Source: Hymenobacter wooponensis
Lineage (GTDB): Bacteria > Bacteroidota > Bacteroidia > Cytophagales > Hymenobacteraceae
Direction of reading: 5' to 3'
Assembly: GCF_004745865.1 (NCBI RefSeq)
Contig: NZ_SRKZ01000005.1
Span: 423,590 to 487,589, forward strand
Length of the DNA: 64,000 nt
The notes beneath the pieces are model-generated. The model was not told where the DNA came from. It saw only the letters and a program-made list of their open reading frames with translations, and searched no databases. Of this stretch, positions 51,248-60,225 are shown piece after piece (the first letter of the stretch is position 1; each line of letters opens with the position of its first letter). Position numbers and translations under genes: made by a program.

Positions 51248-53467
51248 CTATTGCTGAGCTACAGCCTGTGCCTGTTGCTTGTAACGAGCTACTCCGGCAT
51301 CTAGGAAAGCAATGAATTTATTGATGTCCGACTCGTAGGCCACTGGCGGAGCCAATACTACAGGCTTCTCCAAGGTACTACTAGGGTCCAGCAGCGCATA
51401 ATATGGCTGAGCGTTCATATTGAAGCGGGTTATTTGAAAATCGAGGTTTTGCTCGCCTAACGTCTTTTTCACTCGCTGGTCGCGCGCAGAGGTATACCAT
51501 TGGTTGGAGGGCAGTTCCGTTTTGTCATCGGCGTAGAGCGCCACCAGCACAAAGTCGTTCTGCAAGCGCTTCAGTACGCGCGGGTCGCTCCATACGGTGG
51601 CTTCCATCACCCGGCAGTTACCGCAGTTGTGGCCGGTAAAGTCAACAAACACCGGCTTGCCTTGCTGGCGGGCACAGGCCAATGCTTCCTGCAAAGTGAA
51701 GTACCCCGATAGATTATGAGGCAGTTCCAATGACTCAGCGAAGCGGGGAGAACTACACAGCTCAGTACCCGCAGTGGTCATTACAGGAGCAGCATTTGCA
51801 TTGAGCCAGGCATAATCTTGCCGGGTGGCGGGAGGCGCCAGAGCCGATAGCCCGTTTAGCGGTGCACCAAATAGCCCCGGTACCATGTAAAGCATAAAGG
51901 AGAAAGCTACCGCCGACATAAGCAAGCGGGGTACGCTCACGTGCGTGGTTTCACTATCATGCGACAGCCGGAACTTGCCCAACAGATACAGGCCTAGCAG
52001 ACCTGCCAGCACAATCCAGATGGCCAAGAATATCGGCCGCGGCAGCAGCCCCCAGTGGTACGACAAGTCAGCGGAACTCAGAAACTTGAACGCCATTCCT
52101 AGCTCTACAAACCCAAGTACTACCTTAAGCGTGTTGAGCCAGCCACCAGAGCGCGGCATTGACTTAAGCCAGGTAGGAAACAGCGCAAACAGAAAAAATG
52201 GCAGCGCAAAGGCAGTGGAGAAAGCCAACATACCTAACGTTGGGCGAAGCAGCTCGCCATTGGCAGCCGCAATAGCAACAGAGCCCACAATGGGCACAGT
52301 ACAGGAGAAGGATACCAGCACCAAAGTGGCCGCCATAAAAAACAGCCCCGACCAGCCACCTTTATCGGCCTGCGCATCAACTTTATTAACGAGGCTGCTA
52401 GGCGCATTAATCTCAAACAGGCCTAGAAACGACATGCCGAAGATGATGAAGATAACGAATGACAGCAGGTTAGGAAGCCAGTGAGAGCTGATCAGGTTAG
52501 CCGCATCAGCGCCAAACAGCAAACTAAGTACTACCCCAACCCCCGTATAGATGCTGACGATAGATAGGCCGTATACCAACGCTTTGGTGATGGCCTCCCC
52601 GCGGCTGCGGCTATTATTGGTGAAGTACGATACCGTCATGGGGAGCATGGGGTATACACAGGGCATCAGCACGGCTACTAGGCCAGCACCAAAGGCCAAG
52701 AGCAAATACTTCCAAAGGCTTAGGCCAGTACCCGCAGGCTTATTGTCTTGCAGGTTCACGCTGGCTACCGCTTTCTGTGGGGCAGTTTGCGCAACTATTG
52801 GCGTTTCTGCCTCACCCGTGGGTGCAGCAGTTGTCTGGGGGGCCGGCTCGGTAGTAGCCTCAGTAGTGGTTTCGGGAGCGGTGCTTGCGGTAGCTGCAGG
52901 GGTGGTTGAGGCCGCGGGCGTAACGGCGCCTTGCGTTCCTGGGCTAGGACTAGCTGGCGAGGCAGTTGGCGCAACGGCCGTACCGGTTACTTCTAACGGG
53001 CCGAAAGAAAGCGTTTCATTGCCGGGAATGCAGCGCCCGTCTACATCAGTACAGCTTTGGTATTCTACATCCGTCTTGATGGTGAGAGCCCCCGGTTGCA
53101 GCACCCGAATGCGCTGGCGAATTACGCCGGTCTTTTCGAAGTAAGTAACGTTGCCCTTAAACACCTCATCATAATGCTTCTGGGCGCCCACTGATTTGGG
53201 CAGGCCAACCAGCTCATAGGTGGGGCTTTTGGCGAATGCGAAGCTGAATACTGTAGGCCCCAGATCGGGATCGAAGTCGGTGGCATATAGGTGCCAGGTG
53301 TCTTGGATGCGAGCATTCACGATAAGTTCCGTTTCCTCGCCCACCTTCAAGGTAGTTTTGCTTACCGCCGTGCTTAGTTTGGTAGGCGTGATGACCTGCG
53401 CCAGGCTACTGAGGGTATTAACCAGCACTAGCAGCAGGGTTAGCCGAAATATTTTCAAGAGTTGCAT
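51248..53467 (-). CDS. dsbD: Thiol:disulfide interchange protein DsbD
   Basis: 739 residues from the ATG at 53467 (MQLLKIFRLTLLLVLVNTLS, signal peptide); the longer open frame upstream is not protein-like. The N-terminal DsbD-alpha domain (about 25-160) has a cysteine pair in SCTDVDGRCIP. A Thr/Ala/Pro linker (about 165-225) is followed by eight membrane helices (about 245-520) with redox cysteines in MPCVYPMLPM and SFSCTVPIVG. The C-terminal thioredoxin domain (about 600-735) has HNCGNCRVM. It passes electrons from cytoplasmic thioredoxin to periplasmic proteins. Confidence 0.95.
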   Translation of the reverse strand: MQLLKIFRLTLLLVLVNTLSSLAQVITPTKLSTAVSKTTLKVGEETELIVNARIQDTWHLYATDFDPDLGPTVFSFAFAKSPTYELVGLPKSVGAQKHYDEVFKGNVTYFEKTGVIRQRIRVLQPGALTIKTDVEYQSCTDVDGRCIPGNETLSFGPLEVTGTAVAPTASPASPSPGTQGAVTPAASTTPAATASTAPETTTEATTEPAPQTTAAPTGEAETPIVAQTAPQKAVASVNLQDNKPAGTGLSLWKYLLLAFGAGLVAVLMPCVYPMLPMTVSYFTNNSRSRGEAITKALVYGLSIVSIYTGVGVVLSLLFGADAANLISSHWLPNLLSFVIFIIFGMSFLGLFEINAPSSLVNKVDAQADKGGWSGLFFMAATLVLVSFSCTVPIVGSVAIAAANGELLRPTLGMLAFSTAFALPFFLFALFPTWLKSMPRSGGWLNTLKVVLGFVELGMAFKFLSSADLSYHWGLLPRPIFLAIWIVLAGLLGLYLLGKFRLSHDSETTHVSVPRLLMSAVAFSFMLYMVPGLFGAPLNGLSALAPPATRQDYAWLNANAAPVMTTAGTELCSSPRFAESLELPHNLSGYFTLQEALACARQQGKPVFVDFTGHNCGNCRVMEATVWSDPRVLKRLQNDFVLVALYADDKTELPSNQWYTSARDQRVKKTLGEQNLDFQITRFNMNAQPYYALLDPSSTLEKPVVLAPPVAYESDINKFIAFLDAGVARYKQQAQAVAQQ

Positions 53468-53634
53468 GCAAAAAGAGAAAAGACGAGGTAAGGAGGCGTC
53501 AAGCCCACAAAGTACGCCAGTACCCGGCATAGTTCCCACCTTACGTTGCACCAACAGGCTCGGCCGTCGCAGGTTTTCACCAGTCGTCGAGTGGCTTAGA
53601 CCTTTCTGATCCGAACCGCTTGGCCGGATTCTCG

Positions 53635-53642
53635 TACTTTTG
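53635..53642 (+). promoter_or_regulatory. Likely -7 promoter element
   Basis: TACTTTTG matches TAnnTTTG, 43 bases before the ATG at 53686. No well-spaced TTG was found, so support is partial. Confidence 0.45.
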
Positions 53643-53685
53643 TTACATAAAGGGAGCCAGGCCGGTCGAGCCGTGCCCTGCATCT

Positions 53686-55017
53686 ATGATTTTAAATATC
53701 CTACTTACCGTTCTGCTAGTGCTGCTGAACGGCTTTTTTGTGGCGGCGGAATTTGCCTTCGTCAAGGTTCGTATCTCTCAAATTGAGATAAAGGCGCAGA
53801 GCGGAAACCGCCTGGCCAAGCTCGTGCAGAGCATGCTGCAGGATTTAAACTTCTATCTATCCGCTACCCAACTTGGTATCACCCTGGCTTCACTGGCCTT
53901 GGGTTGGATTGGTGAAAGTGTAGTAGCCGAGATTGTAATGGCCATTATCGACAAGTTTCATATCACCTTGTCGACGACTGCAGTGCACCAAATTTCTTTG
54001 GTTACTTCCTTCTCCATTATAACCATTCTGCACATTGTGCTGGGTGAGCAGGCGCCCAAAGTAATGGCCATTCAGAAGCCCGAAAGTACCACCATGGCTA
54101 TTGCCATTCCGCTGCGTGCTTTCGCCTTCATTACAGCTCCCGCCATTTGGGTGCTGAATAAGCTCTCTAACATGGTAGCCGGCTTGTTTGGAGGCCATGT
54201 AACCCACGGCCCCGAGGCGCACTCTGCCGACGAGCTGCGCTTGCTGCTCGATCAGAGCAAGCAAAGCGGAGAGATTCAGGATTCGGAGCACGAGCTGATT
54301 GAAAACGTCTTCCAATTCAACGACCGTATGGTGAAGCAGATCATGGTGCCCCGCACTAAGATTGCTGCCATCGACGTGAACCTGCCGCAGGATGCGCTTT
54401 TGGAGACGGTATATAATGAAGGATACTCTCGCATTCCGGTATACGAAGGCAATATTGACAACATTGTAGGCGTCCTGTATGTGAAAGACCTGCTGCAAAT
54501 CATTCGCCGGAATGAGCCTATTCTGGTGCAGAAGATTATGCGGCCGGCTTATTTTGTACCAGAAACCAAAAAGATTAACCGATTGCTACGCCAATTCCAG
54601 CGCAAGCATATGCACATGGCCATCGTCAGTGATGAATTCGGCGGCGTTTCAGGCATTGTGACCATTGAGGACATTATGGAGGAGCTGGTAGGCGAAATCC
54701 AGGATGAGTACGATAACGAGGTACCAGTGGTAGAAAAGGTCTCTGATTTGGAATACCGCGTGAATACCGCAACTCCCATTCCGGATGCCAACGAGTATCT
54801 CCCCTATCCTCTACCAGAAGGCGATGACTACGAAACGGTAGGTGGCCTACTGAATGTAATTTATGGTAACATCCCGGAAGTAGGTGATGTAGCCGTACTC
54901 GATAACTACGAGTTTCGGGTGCTCAAACGCTCCCGCCGCGCCGTAGAGCTAGTGCAGTTGCGCGTTACCACGGAGCAAGAACGGGAAACCGCCGAAAACG
55001 AAGAGTTGAGTTTATAA
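53686..55017 (+). CDS. CNNM/HlyC-CorC family membrane protein with CBS pair
   Basis: 443 residues from the ATG at 53686 (MILNILLTVLLVLLNGFFVA). The DUF21/CNNM membrane domain (about 1-190, three to four helices) is followed by a CBS pair (about 215-335: MVKQIMVPRTKIAAIDVN and HMHMAIVSDEFGGVSGIVT), then a CorC_HlyC transporter-associated domain (about 350-435) with YETVGGLLNVIYG. Family members are linked to magnesium/cobalt efflux or sensing; the old hemolysin label is misleading. Followed by an RDD protein after 60 bases. Confidence 0.95.
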   Translation: MILNILLTVLLVLLNGFFVAAEFAFVKVRISQIEIKAQSGNRLAKLVQSMLQDLNFYLSATQLGITLASLALGWIGESVVAEIVMAIIDKFHITLSTTAVHQISLVTSFSIITILHIVLGEQAPKVMAIQKPESTTMAIAIPLRAFAFITAPAIWVLNKLSNMVAGLFGGHVTHGPEAHSADELRLLLDQSKQSGEIQDSEHELIENVFQFNDRMVKQIMVPRTKIAAIDVNLPQDALLETVYNEGYSRIPVYEGNIDNIVGVLYVKDLLQIIRRNEPILVQKIMRPAYFVPETKKINRLLRQFQRKHMHMAIVSDEFGGVSGIVTIEDIMEELVGEIQDEYDNEVPVVEKVSDLEYRVNTATPIPDANEYLPYPLPEGDDYETVGGLLNVIYGNIPEVGDVAVLDNYEFRVLKRSRRAVELVQLRVTTEQERETAENEELSL

Positions 55018-55077
55018 AGTGTAGCATTAGACGTTGAGCGAGAGGCGTCTTTGCTTTCTATTTTATTGTAATTATTT

Positions 55078-55449
55078 GTGGAGGCTTCTAAAACACGGCG
55101 GCTGATAAATTGGCTGATCGATGACGTGGTAATACTGTTGGCCTTGGCAATGGTGGTTAGGCTAATCAGTGACGCTGAAGCTACCCAATGGCAACTACGG
55201 CTGGCTTCCTTGGGGGCACTTTTTCTATACTATGTAAGTGGTGAGTTTTTTTTCCAGCGTAGCCTGGGTAAGCTACTCACGCGCACAATAGTTGTAAACA
55301 AACGGGACGAACGTCCTTCCCTGACAGCCATTGTCTTGCGGACTGTGTGTCGCTTTATCCCCTTAGAACCTCTAAGTATGCTGCTGAACACTAAGTATGC
55401 GTGGCATGACAGACTTTCAGGAACGAAAGTGGTATTTATAAACTATTAG
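55078..55449 (+). CDS. RDD-family membrane protein
   Basis: 123 residues from a GTG start at 55078 (MEASKTRRLINWLIDDVVIL), with the family's N-terminal R and DD, two or three membrane helices, GEFFFQRSLGKLLTRTIVVN, then RTVCRFIPLEPLSML and WHDRLSGTKVV at the end. RDD proteins are small membrane proteins suspected in ion or osmolyte transport. The GTG follows a GC-poor leader and no upstream ATG fits. Possibly co-transcribed with the CNNM gene. Confidence 0.88.
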   Translation: MEASKTRRLINWLIDDVVILLALAMVVRLISDAEATQWQLRLASLGALFLYYVSGEFFFQRSLGKLLTRTIVVNKRDERPSLTAIVLRTVCRFIPLEPLSMLLNTKYAWHDRLSGTKVVFINY

Positions 55450-55499
55450 CCTAGTTTTGGCCCTGATTTAATCATCGACCAATTCAATTTATCTCTTGT

Positions 55500-55772
55500 A
55501 TGAAGCAACTTCGACAGTTTGCTATTCTTGCTCTCGCTTCTACCATCTTATCTAGCTGTGCGACGGTATTTGGTGGACCCGTTTCTACTTACCAGAAAAC
55601 TAAGCCAGCAGCTGGCCAGCCCCAGCGTGATATTCGTGTAGGCGCTCTAGTAGCTGATATTTTGTTATTCTGGCCTGGCGCTGTTATTGACTTTGCTACT
55701 GGAGCTATTTATAAGCCCCAACCGAAGGATGCTACGCCAGCTGCTTCGCCCGCAACCACCCCGAACAAATAG
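55500..55772 (+). CDS. Small YceK-like lipoprotein
   Basis: 90 residues, lipobox LSSC with the cysteine at 20 (MKQLRQFAILALASTILSSC). The mature part is VGALVADILLFWPGAVIDF, a hydrophobic stretch typical of short YceK/YidQ-like lipoproteins, and a Pro/Ala/Thr tail. It is probably anchored to the inner or outer membrane. Its last codons and stop lie inside the long palindrome at 55767-55840. Confidence 0.8.
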   Translation: MKQLRQFAILALASTILSSCATVFGGPVSTYQKTKPAAGQPQRDIRVGALVADILLFWPGAVIDFATGAIYKPQPKDATPAASPATTPNK

Positions 55773-55840
55773 AGCAATAGGGACACAAAAAAGGGTTACA
55801 CGTACGTGTAACCCTTTTTTGTGTCCCTATTGCTCTATTT
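55767..55840. terminator. 74-base perfect palindrome shared by two convergent genes
   Basis: 37 base pairs, no loop, exactly symmetric about 55803/55804, with core TACACGTACGTGTA and flanking AAAAAAGGG/CCCTTTTTT blocks. It contains the stop codons of both convergent genes (55770-55772 plus, 55835-55837 minus), each read as AAATAG. It is a bidirectional terminator with A and T runs on both sides. Confidence 0.92.
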
Positions 55841-56353
55841 AGCAGAAAACCAACTAGCATATAGCACATAGTTATCGGCGGTGCGCTGAATGGTTGCCCG
55901 CTGCTCTTCCGTAACCGGTTTGATTTTGCGGGCCGGGATGCCGGTATACAAGTAGCCAGGCTCACAGTTCGTGTTTTCTAGTACTACAGCGCCAGCAGCA
56001 ATAATACAGCCCTGGCCTACCACGGCGTGGTCCATCACAATGGCTCCCATGCCAATTAGCACATCATCTTCCACAGTGCAGCCATGTACGATGGCTTTGT
56101 GGCCAATGCTTACACGGGCACCAATCGTGGTTGCCGCTTTCTGGTATGTGCAATGAATAACAGCTCCATCCTGAATATTGGTTTTGTCGCCTACCCGGAT
56201 GCTGTTGACGTCGCCGCGTACTACGGCATTAAACCACACAGTGCAGTTTTCGCCTAGCACCACGTCACCAACGATAGTAGCGTTATCGGCCACATAACAG
56301 TTAGCTCCTAGTTGGGGCAAGGCGCCACGAACGGGCAGGATGAGAGCGGGCAT
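55835..56353 (-). CDS. Gamma-carbonic anhydrase family protein
   Basis: 172 residues from the ATG at 56353 (MPALILPVRGALPQLGANCY); a start eight codons upstream is possible. Left-handed beta-helix hexapeptide repeats (ATIVGD, VVLGEN, VVRGDV) and the three zinc histidines in AVIHCTYQ and SIGHKAIVHGC identify the trimeric gamma-class carbonic anhydrase/acyltransferase-like family (YrdA/PaaY type). Whether it hydrates CO2 cannot be told from sequence. Confidence 0.93.
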   Translation of the reverse strand: MPALILPVRGALPQLGANCYVADNATIVGDVVLGENCTVWFNAVVRGDVNSIRVGDKTNIQDGAVIHCTYQKAATTIGARVSIGHKAIVHGCTVEDDVLIGMGAIVMDHAVVGQGCIIAAGAVVLENTNCEPGYLYTGIPARKIKPVTEEQRATIQRTADNYVLYASWFSAK

Positions 56354-56525
56354 AAAATCAGTAATTGAGGTGAACATTTGAGGGAGCAGTATAGCGCTGC
56401 TACTACAAACGTACGGGGGAAACTTACTCTGAACGTATCCTCGTGCCGGACAATAGGCCTACAGCCAATTTTCTACTTACTTGCTGGCCAACTGCTAACT
56501 CCGGCAGCATTAAAGGCTTTTCACT

Positions 56526-56885
56526 ATGCAACAGCCATCTTTTACCTCTGATAGTGAAACCCGCCAATGGGCCACTTTTCTGCACCTATCCTTACTGGCT
56601 GGAGTGCTGGTGCCGGGTGCCGGGTTTGTGCTGCCCATTGTACTGTGGCAGCTTAAGAAGAACGAACTACCTGGCATCGATGCTCACGGTAAAGTAGTGG
56701 CTAACTGGATAGTAAGCTCTCTGATCTATGGGTTGGTCTGCGGAATGCTGATTGTTTTCTTAATAGGGCTCCCGCTGCTGGGGCTTTTAGGACTACTAGG
56801 AACTATATTCCCCATTATTGGAGCCGTGAAGGCTAATAATGGTGAGTTGTGGACCTACCCGCTTTCTATTCGGTTCTTCTCGTAG
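56526..56885 (+). CDS. DUF4870 membrane protein
   Basis: 119 residues with three membrane segments (about 18-42, 60-84 and 85-105), containing WATFLHLSLLAGVLVPGAG, the typical DUF4870 start, and VKANNGELWTYPLSIRF at the end. A small membrane protein of unknown role. It converges with the radical SAM gene, whose stop is 6 bases away. Confidence 0.88.
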   Translation: MQQPSFTSDSETRQWATFLHLSLLAGVLVPGAGFVLPIVLWQLKKNELPGIDAHGKVVANWIVSSLIYGLVCGMLIVFLIGLPLLGLLGLLGTIFPIIGAVKANNGELWTYPLSIRFFS

Positions 56886-56891
56886 CAGCAG

Positions 56892-57875
56892 TTAGCGCGT
56901 CAGCATCCGCTTCCAGGTGCCCTTCTCCCAGTTATACTTCATAGTACTAGGAAGGGCTTGCCAGAAATACTTGCTGGTTTCTACGGCAAAACTGGGCTGC
57001 ATATAGCAATTGATAGTGCAGCCCTCGCACTGTGGCAAGCGCCCTTCCAGAGCCGCTAGTCGTTGCACCGGCTCTGAATTGTAGAGTTCATGCAGGCGGC
57101 CTTCAATGGGAAACTTCTGCTCCCCCAGATGATAACAAGGCAGTACCAACTCGTTAGAAGGCGAAATAACCAGCGTGGTACTAGCGGCTCGGCAGATGGG
57201 GTTGGCAACGTGGTTGCCGCCATCACGGCGCAATTGAATAAATGCCTCATTCAGATACACGCCTTTCCGCTTGCCAAAGCTGGAGAGGTAATCTAGTTCG
57301 GCAGCGGTTAGCTGCTCCCCGGTTTCTACGGTGTTGTACTCAAAGGCCGGGTTGAGAATCAACATCAGCTTGTTGGGCTGCGCGATGTCGCGGTATACAG
57401 CCTCCAAGTCTTTGAGGTTTTCCCGAAATACAGTGAACAGAATGTCTGGCCGCTCGCCTAACTCCCGCGCCACTCGGATGCTTTCCAACACAAAATCGTA
57501 GCAGGCTACGCCCCTACCTTTATCATGTACTTCTTTTTCCGAGGCATCTAGGGAGAAATGCAGCATGTCTACTTTACCACGCAGCTTTTCTGCATACTTA
57601 GGGTAGAGCAGACAATTGGTAGTAAGCGTTGTGATAAAGCCCATATCATGGGCTAGGCCTATAAACTCATGAATTTGGCGGTGCAGCAGGGGCTCTCCAC
57701 CTGTAAAGTCAATTACTGACACACCTAGCCGCTTTAAGTCACGCAGATTCTGCGCCACGTCTTCCAGCTTGATATAGGGCGAGGGCTTTTCCCAAATATC
57801 ACAGAAAGAGCACCGCGCATTGCACCGGTAGGTGACGTAGTAGTTGCACAGGACCGGGTGACGAACAAGACGCAT
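56892..57875 (-). CDS. Radical SAM enzyme with C-terminal Fe-S (SPASM-like) region
   Basis: 327 residues from the ATG at 57875 (MRLVRHPVLCNYYVTYRCNA); an upstream start at 57917 is possible. The radical SAM cluster motif is CNARCSFCDIW (CX3CX2C), followed by DFTGGEPLLHRQI and a TIM-barrel core. A C-terminal cysteine set (CRAAST, LPCYHLG, LPQCEGCTINCYMQ) probably binds an auxiliary Fe-S cluster. Related enzymes modify peptides, lipids or cofactors; the substrate is unknown and no partner gene adjoins it. Confidence 0.92.
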   Translation of the reverse strand: MRLVRHPVLCNYYVTYRCNARCSFCDIWEKPSPYIKLEDVAQNLRDLKRLGVSVIDFTGGEPLLHRQIHEFIGLAHDMGFITTLTTNCLLYPKYAEKLRGKVDMLHFSLDASEKEVHDKGRGVACYDFVLESIRVARELGERPDILFTVFRENLKDLEAVYRDIAQPNKLMLILNPAFEYNTVETGEQLTAAELDYLSSFGKRKGVYLNEAFIQLRRDGGNHVANPICRAASTTLVISPSNELVLPCYHLGEQKFPIEGRLHELYNSEPVQRLAALEGRLPQCEGCTINCYMQPSFAVETSKYFWQALPSTMKYNWEKGTWKRMLTR

Positions 57876-58124
57876 AGGCGGGTAAAGGTACTGCACAACC
57901 GCAACTCGGGGGCGCATCCCATTTTTTCAAACAATATGCAGTGCAACCTTATTGTTCTTTTGCCGCTCTTTACGGAAGAGCTTATTGCTAGGCCAGTTAC
58001 TCTAGGCACCTTAGCACTCAAAGAATACCGCAACCCATGCGCTATCTAAGGGGTCCGACTGGCCTACATTGTAGGCTAGCTATACCAGTTACTCTTATAT
58101 CTGTTACACTCCTGATTCACAATT

Positions 58125-58619
58125 ATGCGCTTTACTACTCGATTTGTATTGAGCAGCTTCATGCTAACTGCACTGTGCAGCAGCGGTTGCTCTGATGAGA
58201 ACCCTAAGGTAGAGCCATCTCCTGAGGAGTTGATTTTTGGGCAGTTCTATGGCGAATGTTCAGGCGAGCGGTGCATTGAGATTTATAAGCTCGATGCCCA
58301 GAAGCAGGAACTATCAGAAGACGTTAAGGACATCTACCCTACCGTCAATACCCCCTATGTGGGTGAGTACGTGGCCCTATCCACCAGCTTTTATCGCCAC
58401 GCCGAGGACCTAGGCCAGTCTGTTCCGGCTCAGCTACTGCGCGAGCCCAACGGTGCCATTGGGCAACCCGATGCGGGAGATTGGGGAGGATATTACTTGG
58501 AGGTAAATAAAAATGGTAAGCGAGGCTTCTGGCTGATTGATACGCAAAAGCGAAATCTACCGGCTTATTTGCACCCACTCGTTGATACCCTGCGGTCCCG
58601 GATAGATAAGCTTCCCTAG
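58125..58619 (+). CDS. Hypothetical lipoprotein
   Basis: 164 residues with lipobox SSGC (MRFTTRFVLSSFMLTALCSS, cysteine at 22). The mature part starts with an acidic linker, then FGQFYGECSGERCIEIYKLD, and ends with NLPAYLHPLVDTLRSRIDKL. No family recognised. Likely periplasm-facing. Its TAG stop is part of CTAGGCCA, and it converges with the DNA glycosylase gene 17 bases away. Confidence 0.8.
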   Translation: MRFTTRFVLSSFMLTALCSSGCSDENPKVEPSPEELIFGQFYGECSGERCIEIYKLDAQKQELSEDVKDIYPTVNTPYVGEYVALSTSFYRHAEDLGQSVPAQLLREPNGAIGQPDAGDWGGYYLEVNKNGKRGFWLIDTQKRNLPAYLHPLVDTLRSRIDKLP

Positions 58620-58636
58620 GCCACTATTCCAGTGTG

Positions 58637-59398
58637 CTAGTGTGGCAAAGCACCCCATGCCGTGTCCCACTTCTTGGGTGTAGCCGCCATAGCTTCCGCA
58701 GTAGCCGGGCCATAGTGCTCTAGGTAATAGTTGCAGAAGCCTTTCAGCGGACAACGAGCACAATCGGGCTTTGTGAAGAAGCAGACCCGCTGCCCGTGCC
58801 AGTAATTGTGCTTGTGAAAGTTAAGCAACACTAATGGATCTTTGGGCAGATGCTCCAGCAGCACCTTGTGCGCTTTATCGGCTGAGGCTTTGGGGCCAAT
58901 CATACCCACTCGCTGTGCAATGCGGTGCACGTGGGTGTCAACGGGCAAAATGGGCTTGTGAAAGTTAAACAGCAGCACCAACGACGCCGTTTTGAGGCCG
59001 ATGCCGGGCATGTCTGTCAGCCACTGCAAGCCTTGTTCTGTAGGCCACTCGCCTAAAAAATCAAGAGTAAATTCGCCTCTTTCGGCCTTAATGCGTCGCA
59101 ATACTTCTTGAATGCGCGGAGCCTGTGTATCAGGCCAGCGCGTGGTCCTGATGGCGTGGGCCAATTCTGCGGTTGGCGCATCTAAAACCCCCTGCCAGTC
59201 ACCAAATGCTTCGAGCATTCGGTCGTAGGCCAGTTCCTCATCGGCATGCGTAGTTCGATGCGAGAGGATAGTGGATATGAGCTCCCGCATGGGCGTACGG
59301 CGCGCATGCTCCAACGTCAAGGGCTCAAAGAACTCGTTCAGAATGAGATGATCTTGCCAGGTCTTTTCTGAGGCTGACGAGGTGTAGGTGGTGGGCAT
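58637..59398 (-). CDS. Endonuclease III-like DNA glycosylase with Fe-S cluster
   Basis: 253 residues. HhH-GPD fold with hairpin MPGIGLKTASLVL, catalytic Lys136, and Asp154 in PVDTHVHRIAQ. The 4Fe-4S motif is C206-X6-C213-X2-C216-X5-C222 (CFFTKPDCARCPLKGFC). This matches the endonuclease III family, which removes oxidised pyrimidines and cleaves the abasic site in base-excision repair. The C-terminal 30 residues are extra. Monocistronic. Confidence 0.94.
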   Translation of the reverse strand: MPTTYTSSASEKTWQDHLILNEFFEPLTLEHARRTPMRELISTILSHRTTHADEELAYDRMLEAFGDWQGVLDAPTAELAHAIRTTRWPDTQAPRIQEVLRRIKAERGEFTLDFLGEWPTEQGLQWLTDMPGIGLKTASLVLLFNFHKPILPVDTHVHRIAQRVGMIGPKASADKAHKVLLEHLPKDPLVLLNFHKHNYWHGQRVCFFTKPDCARCPLKGFCNYYLEHYGPATAEAMAATPKKWDTAWGALPH

Positions 59399-59461
59399 AG
59401 CCCGTTTACCGACTAGCCCGGCTGTAGGTTACGAGCTACGCGACGGCCTAGGCCACAAAAA

Positions 59462-59488
59462 AAGGCGACACTCTGAGAGTGTCGCCTT
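59462..59488 (-). terminator. Terminator of the OmpA gene at 59521
   Basis: 13-base arms AAGGCGACACTCT and complement at 59476-59488; a T-run lies on the minus strand. It sits 33 bases beyond the stop. Confidence 0.85.
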
Positions 59489-59520
59489 GTTCTGCACAAA
59501 TTACTTGCGTCAGGAGTCGC

Positions 59521-60225
59521 TTAGATGGTGCCTTTCTCGGCAGCCTTCTTCAGCTTTTCGTTGGCATAGATGGCAATTTCTACGCGGCGGTTAGCTACAC
59601 GACCTGCTTCAGTAGAGTTGTCAGCAATTGGCTGAGTAGAGCCGTAGCCTTTTACTGTGAAGCGCGAAGCATCTACGCCTTGCTGCTGAGCATAGTTAGC
59701 TACTGCCTGAGCACGACGCTGCGAGAGGGGGTTGTTGATGGCGTCGGTACCGGTGTTATCGGTGTGGCCTTCTACCAGTACGTTGGTGTCGCCGTACTTA
59801 ATGAGGGTCTGAGCCAGCTCATTGATATTTTCTTCGGCAGTTGAGGTCAAAGCAGCCGAGTTTTTAGCGAACAAGATGCCGGAGTCGAAGGTAATTTTGA
59901 TGCCTTCGCCTACACGCTCAACTTTGGCACCAGCCATTTCGCGCTTCAGCTCAGCCGCTTGCTTGTCCATCCGGCGACCAATTAGGGCTCCACCAGCACC
60001 ACCTACGGCCGCACCGATGATAGCACCACCTGCCGTGCTGTTTTTACCGCCAATAACGCGGCCTAGTACGCCTCCCACAACGGCACCACCGCCGGCGCCC
60101 AACAAGCCACCTTTAACGGTTTTGCTCATTGGCTTCTTGGTGGTAGTGGTTTGCGCTTGAGCGAAGTTGCCGCCCAACAACAGCAGAGCCAGCAACAAAG
60201 TGAAATACGAACGAAGGGTTTTCAT
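59521..60225 (-). CDS. OmpA-family protein with glycine zipper
   Basis: 234 residues. Sec signal peptide (MKTLRSYFTLLLALLLLGGN, cleavage near AQAQ), then a glycine-zipper segment (about 38-85: GGLLGAGGGAVVGGVLGRVI, GGAIIGAAVGGAGGALIG). The C-terminal OmpA domain (about 108-230) has LVEGHTDNTGTDAINNPLSQ and GSTQPIADNSTEAGRVANRR. It binds peptidoglycan from the outer membrane. It is a tandem paralogue of 60650-61387, which is a lipoprotein version of the same protein. Confidence 0.93.
   Translation of the reverse strand: MKTLRSYFTLLLALLLLGGNFAQAQTTTTKKPMSKTVKGGLLGAGGGAVVGGVLGRVIGGKNSTAGGAIIGAAVGGAGGALIGRRMDKQAAELKREMAGAKVERVGEGIKITFDSGILFAKNSAALTSTAEENINELAQTLIKYGDTNVLVEGHTDNTGTDAINNPLSQRRAQAVANYAQQQGVDASRFTVKGYGSTQPIADNSTEAGRVANRRVEIAIYANEKLKKAAEKGTI

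Noticed and set aside
50838..51257. 139-codon plus-strand frame and 74-codon minus-strand frame over the tRNA-like region
   Set aside because: Both overlap the tRNA-like sequence and two terminators; the minus-strand peptide ends EEGFEPPRSS, typical of tRNA read backwards.
53635..53642. A full promoter with TTG at 53620
   Set aside because: The spacing of 12 bases to TACTTTTG is far from the usual 19-21, so only the -7 element is reported.
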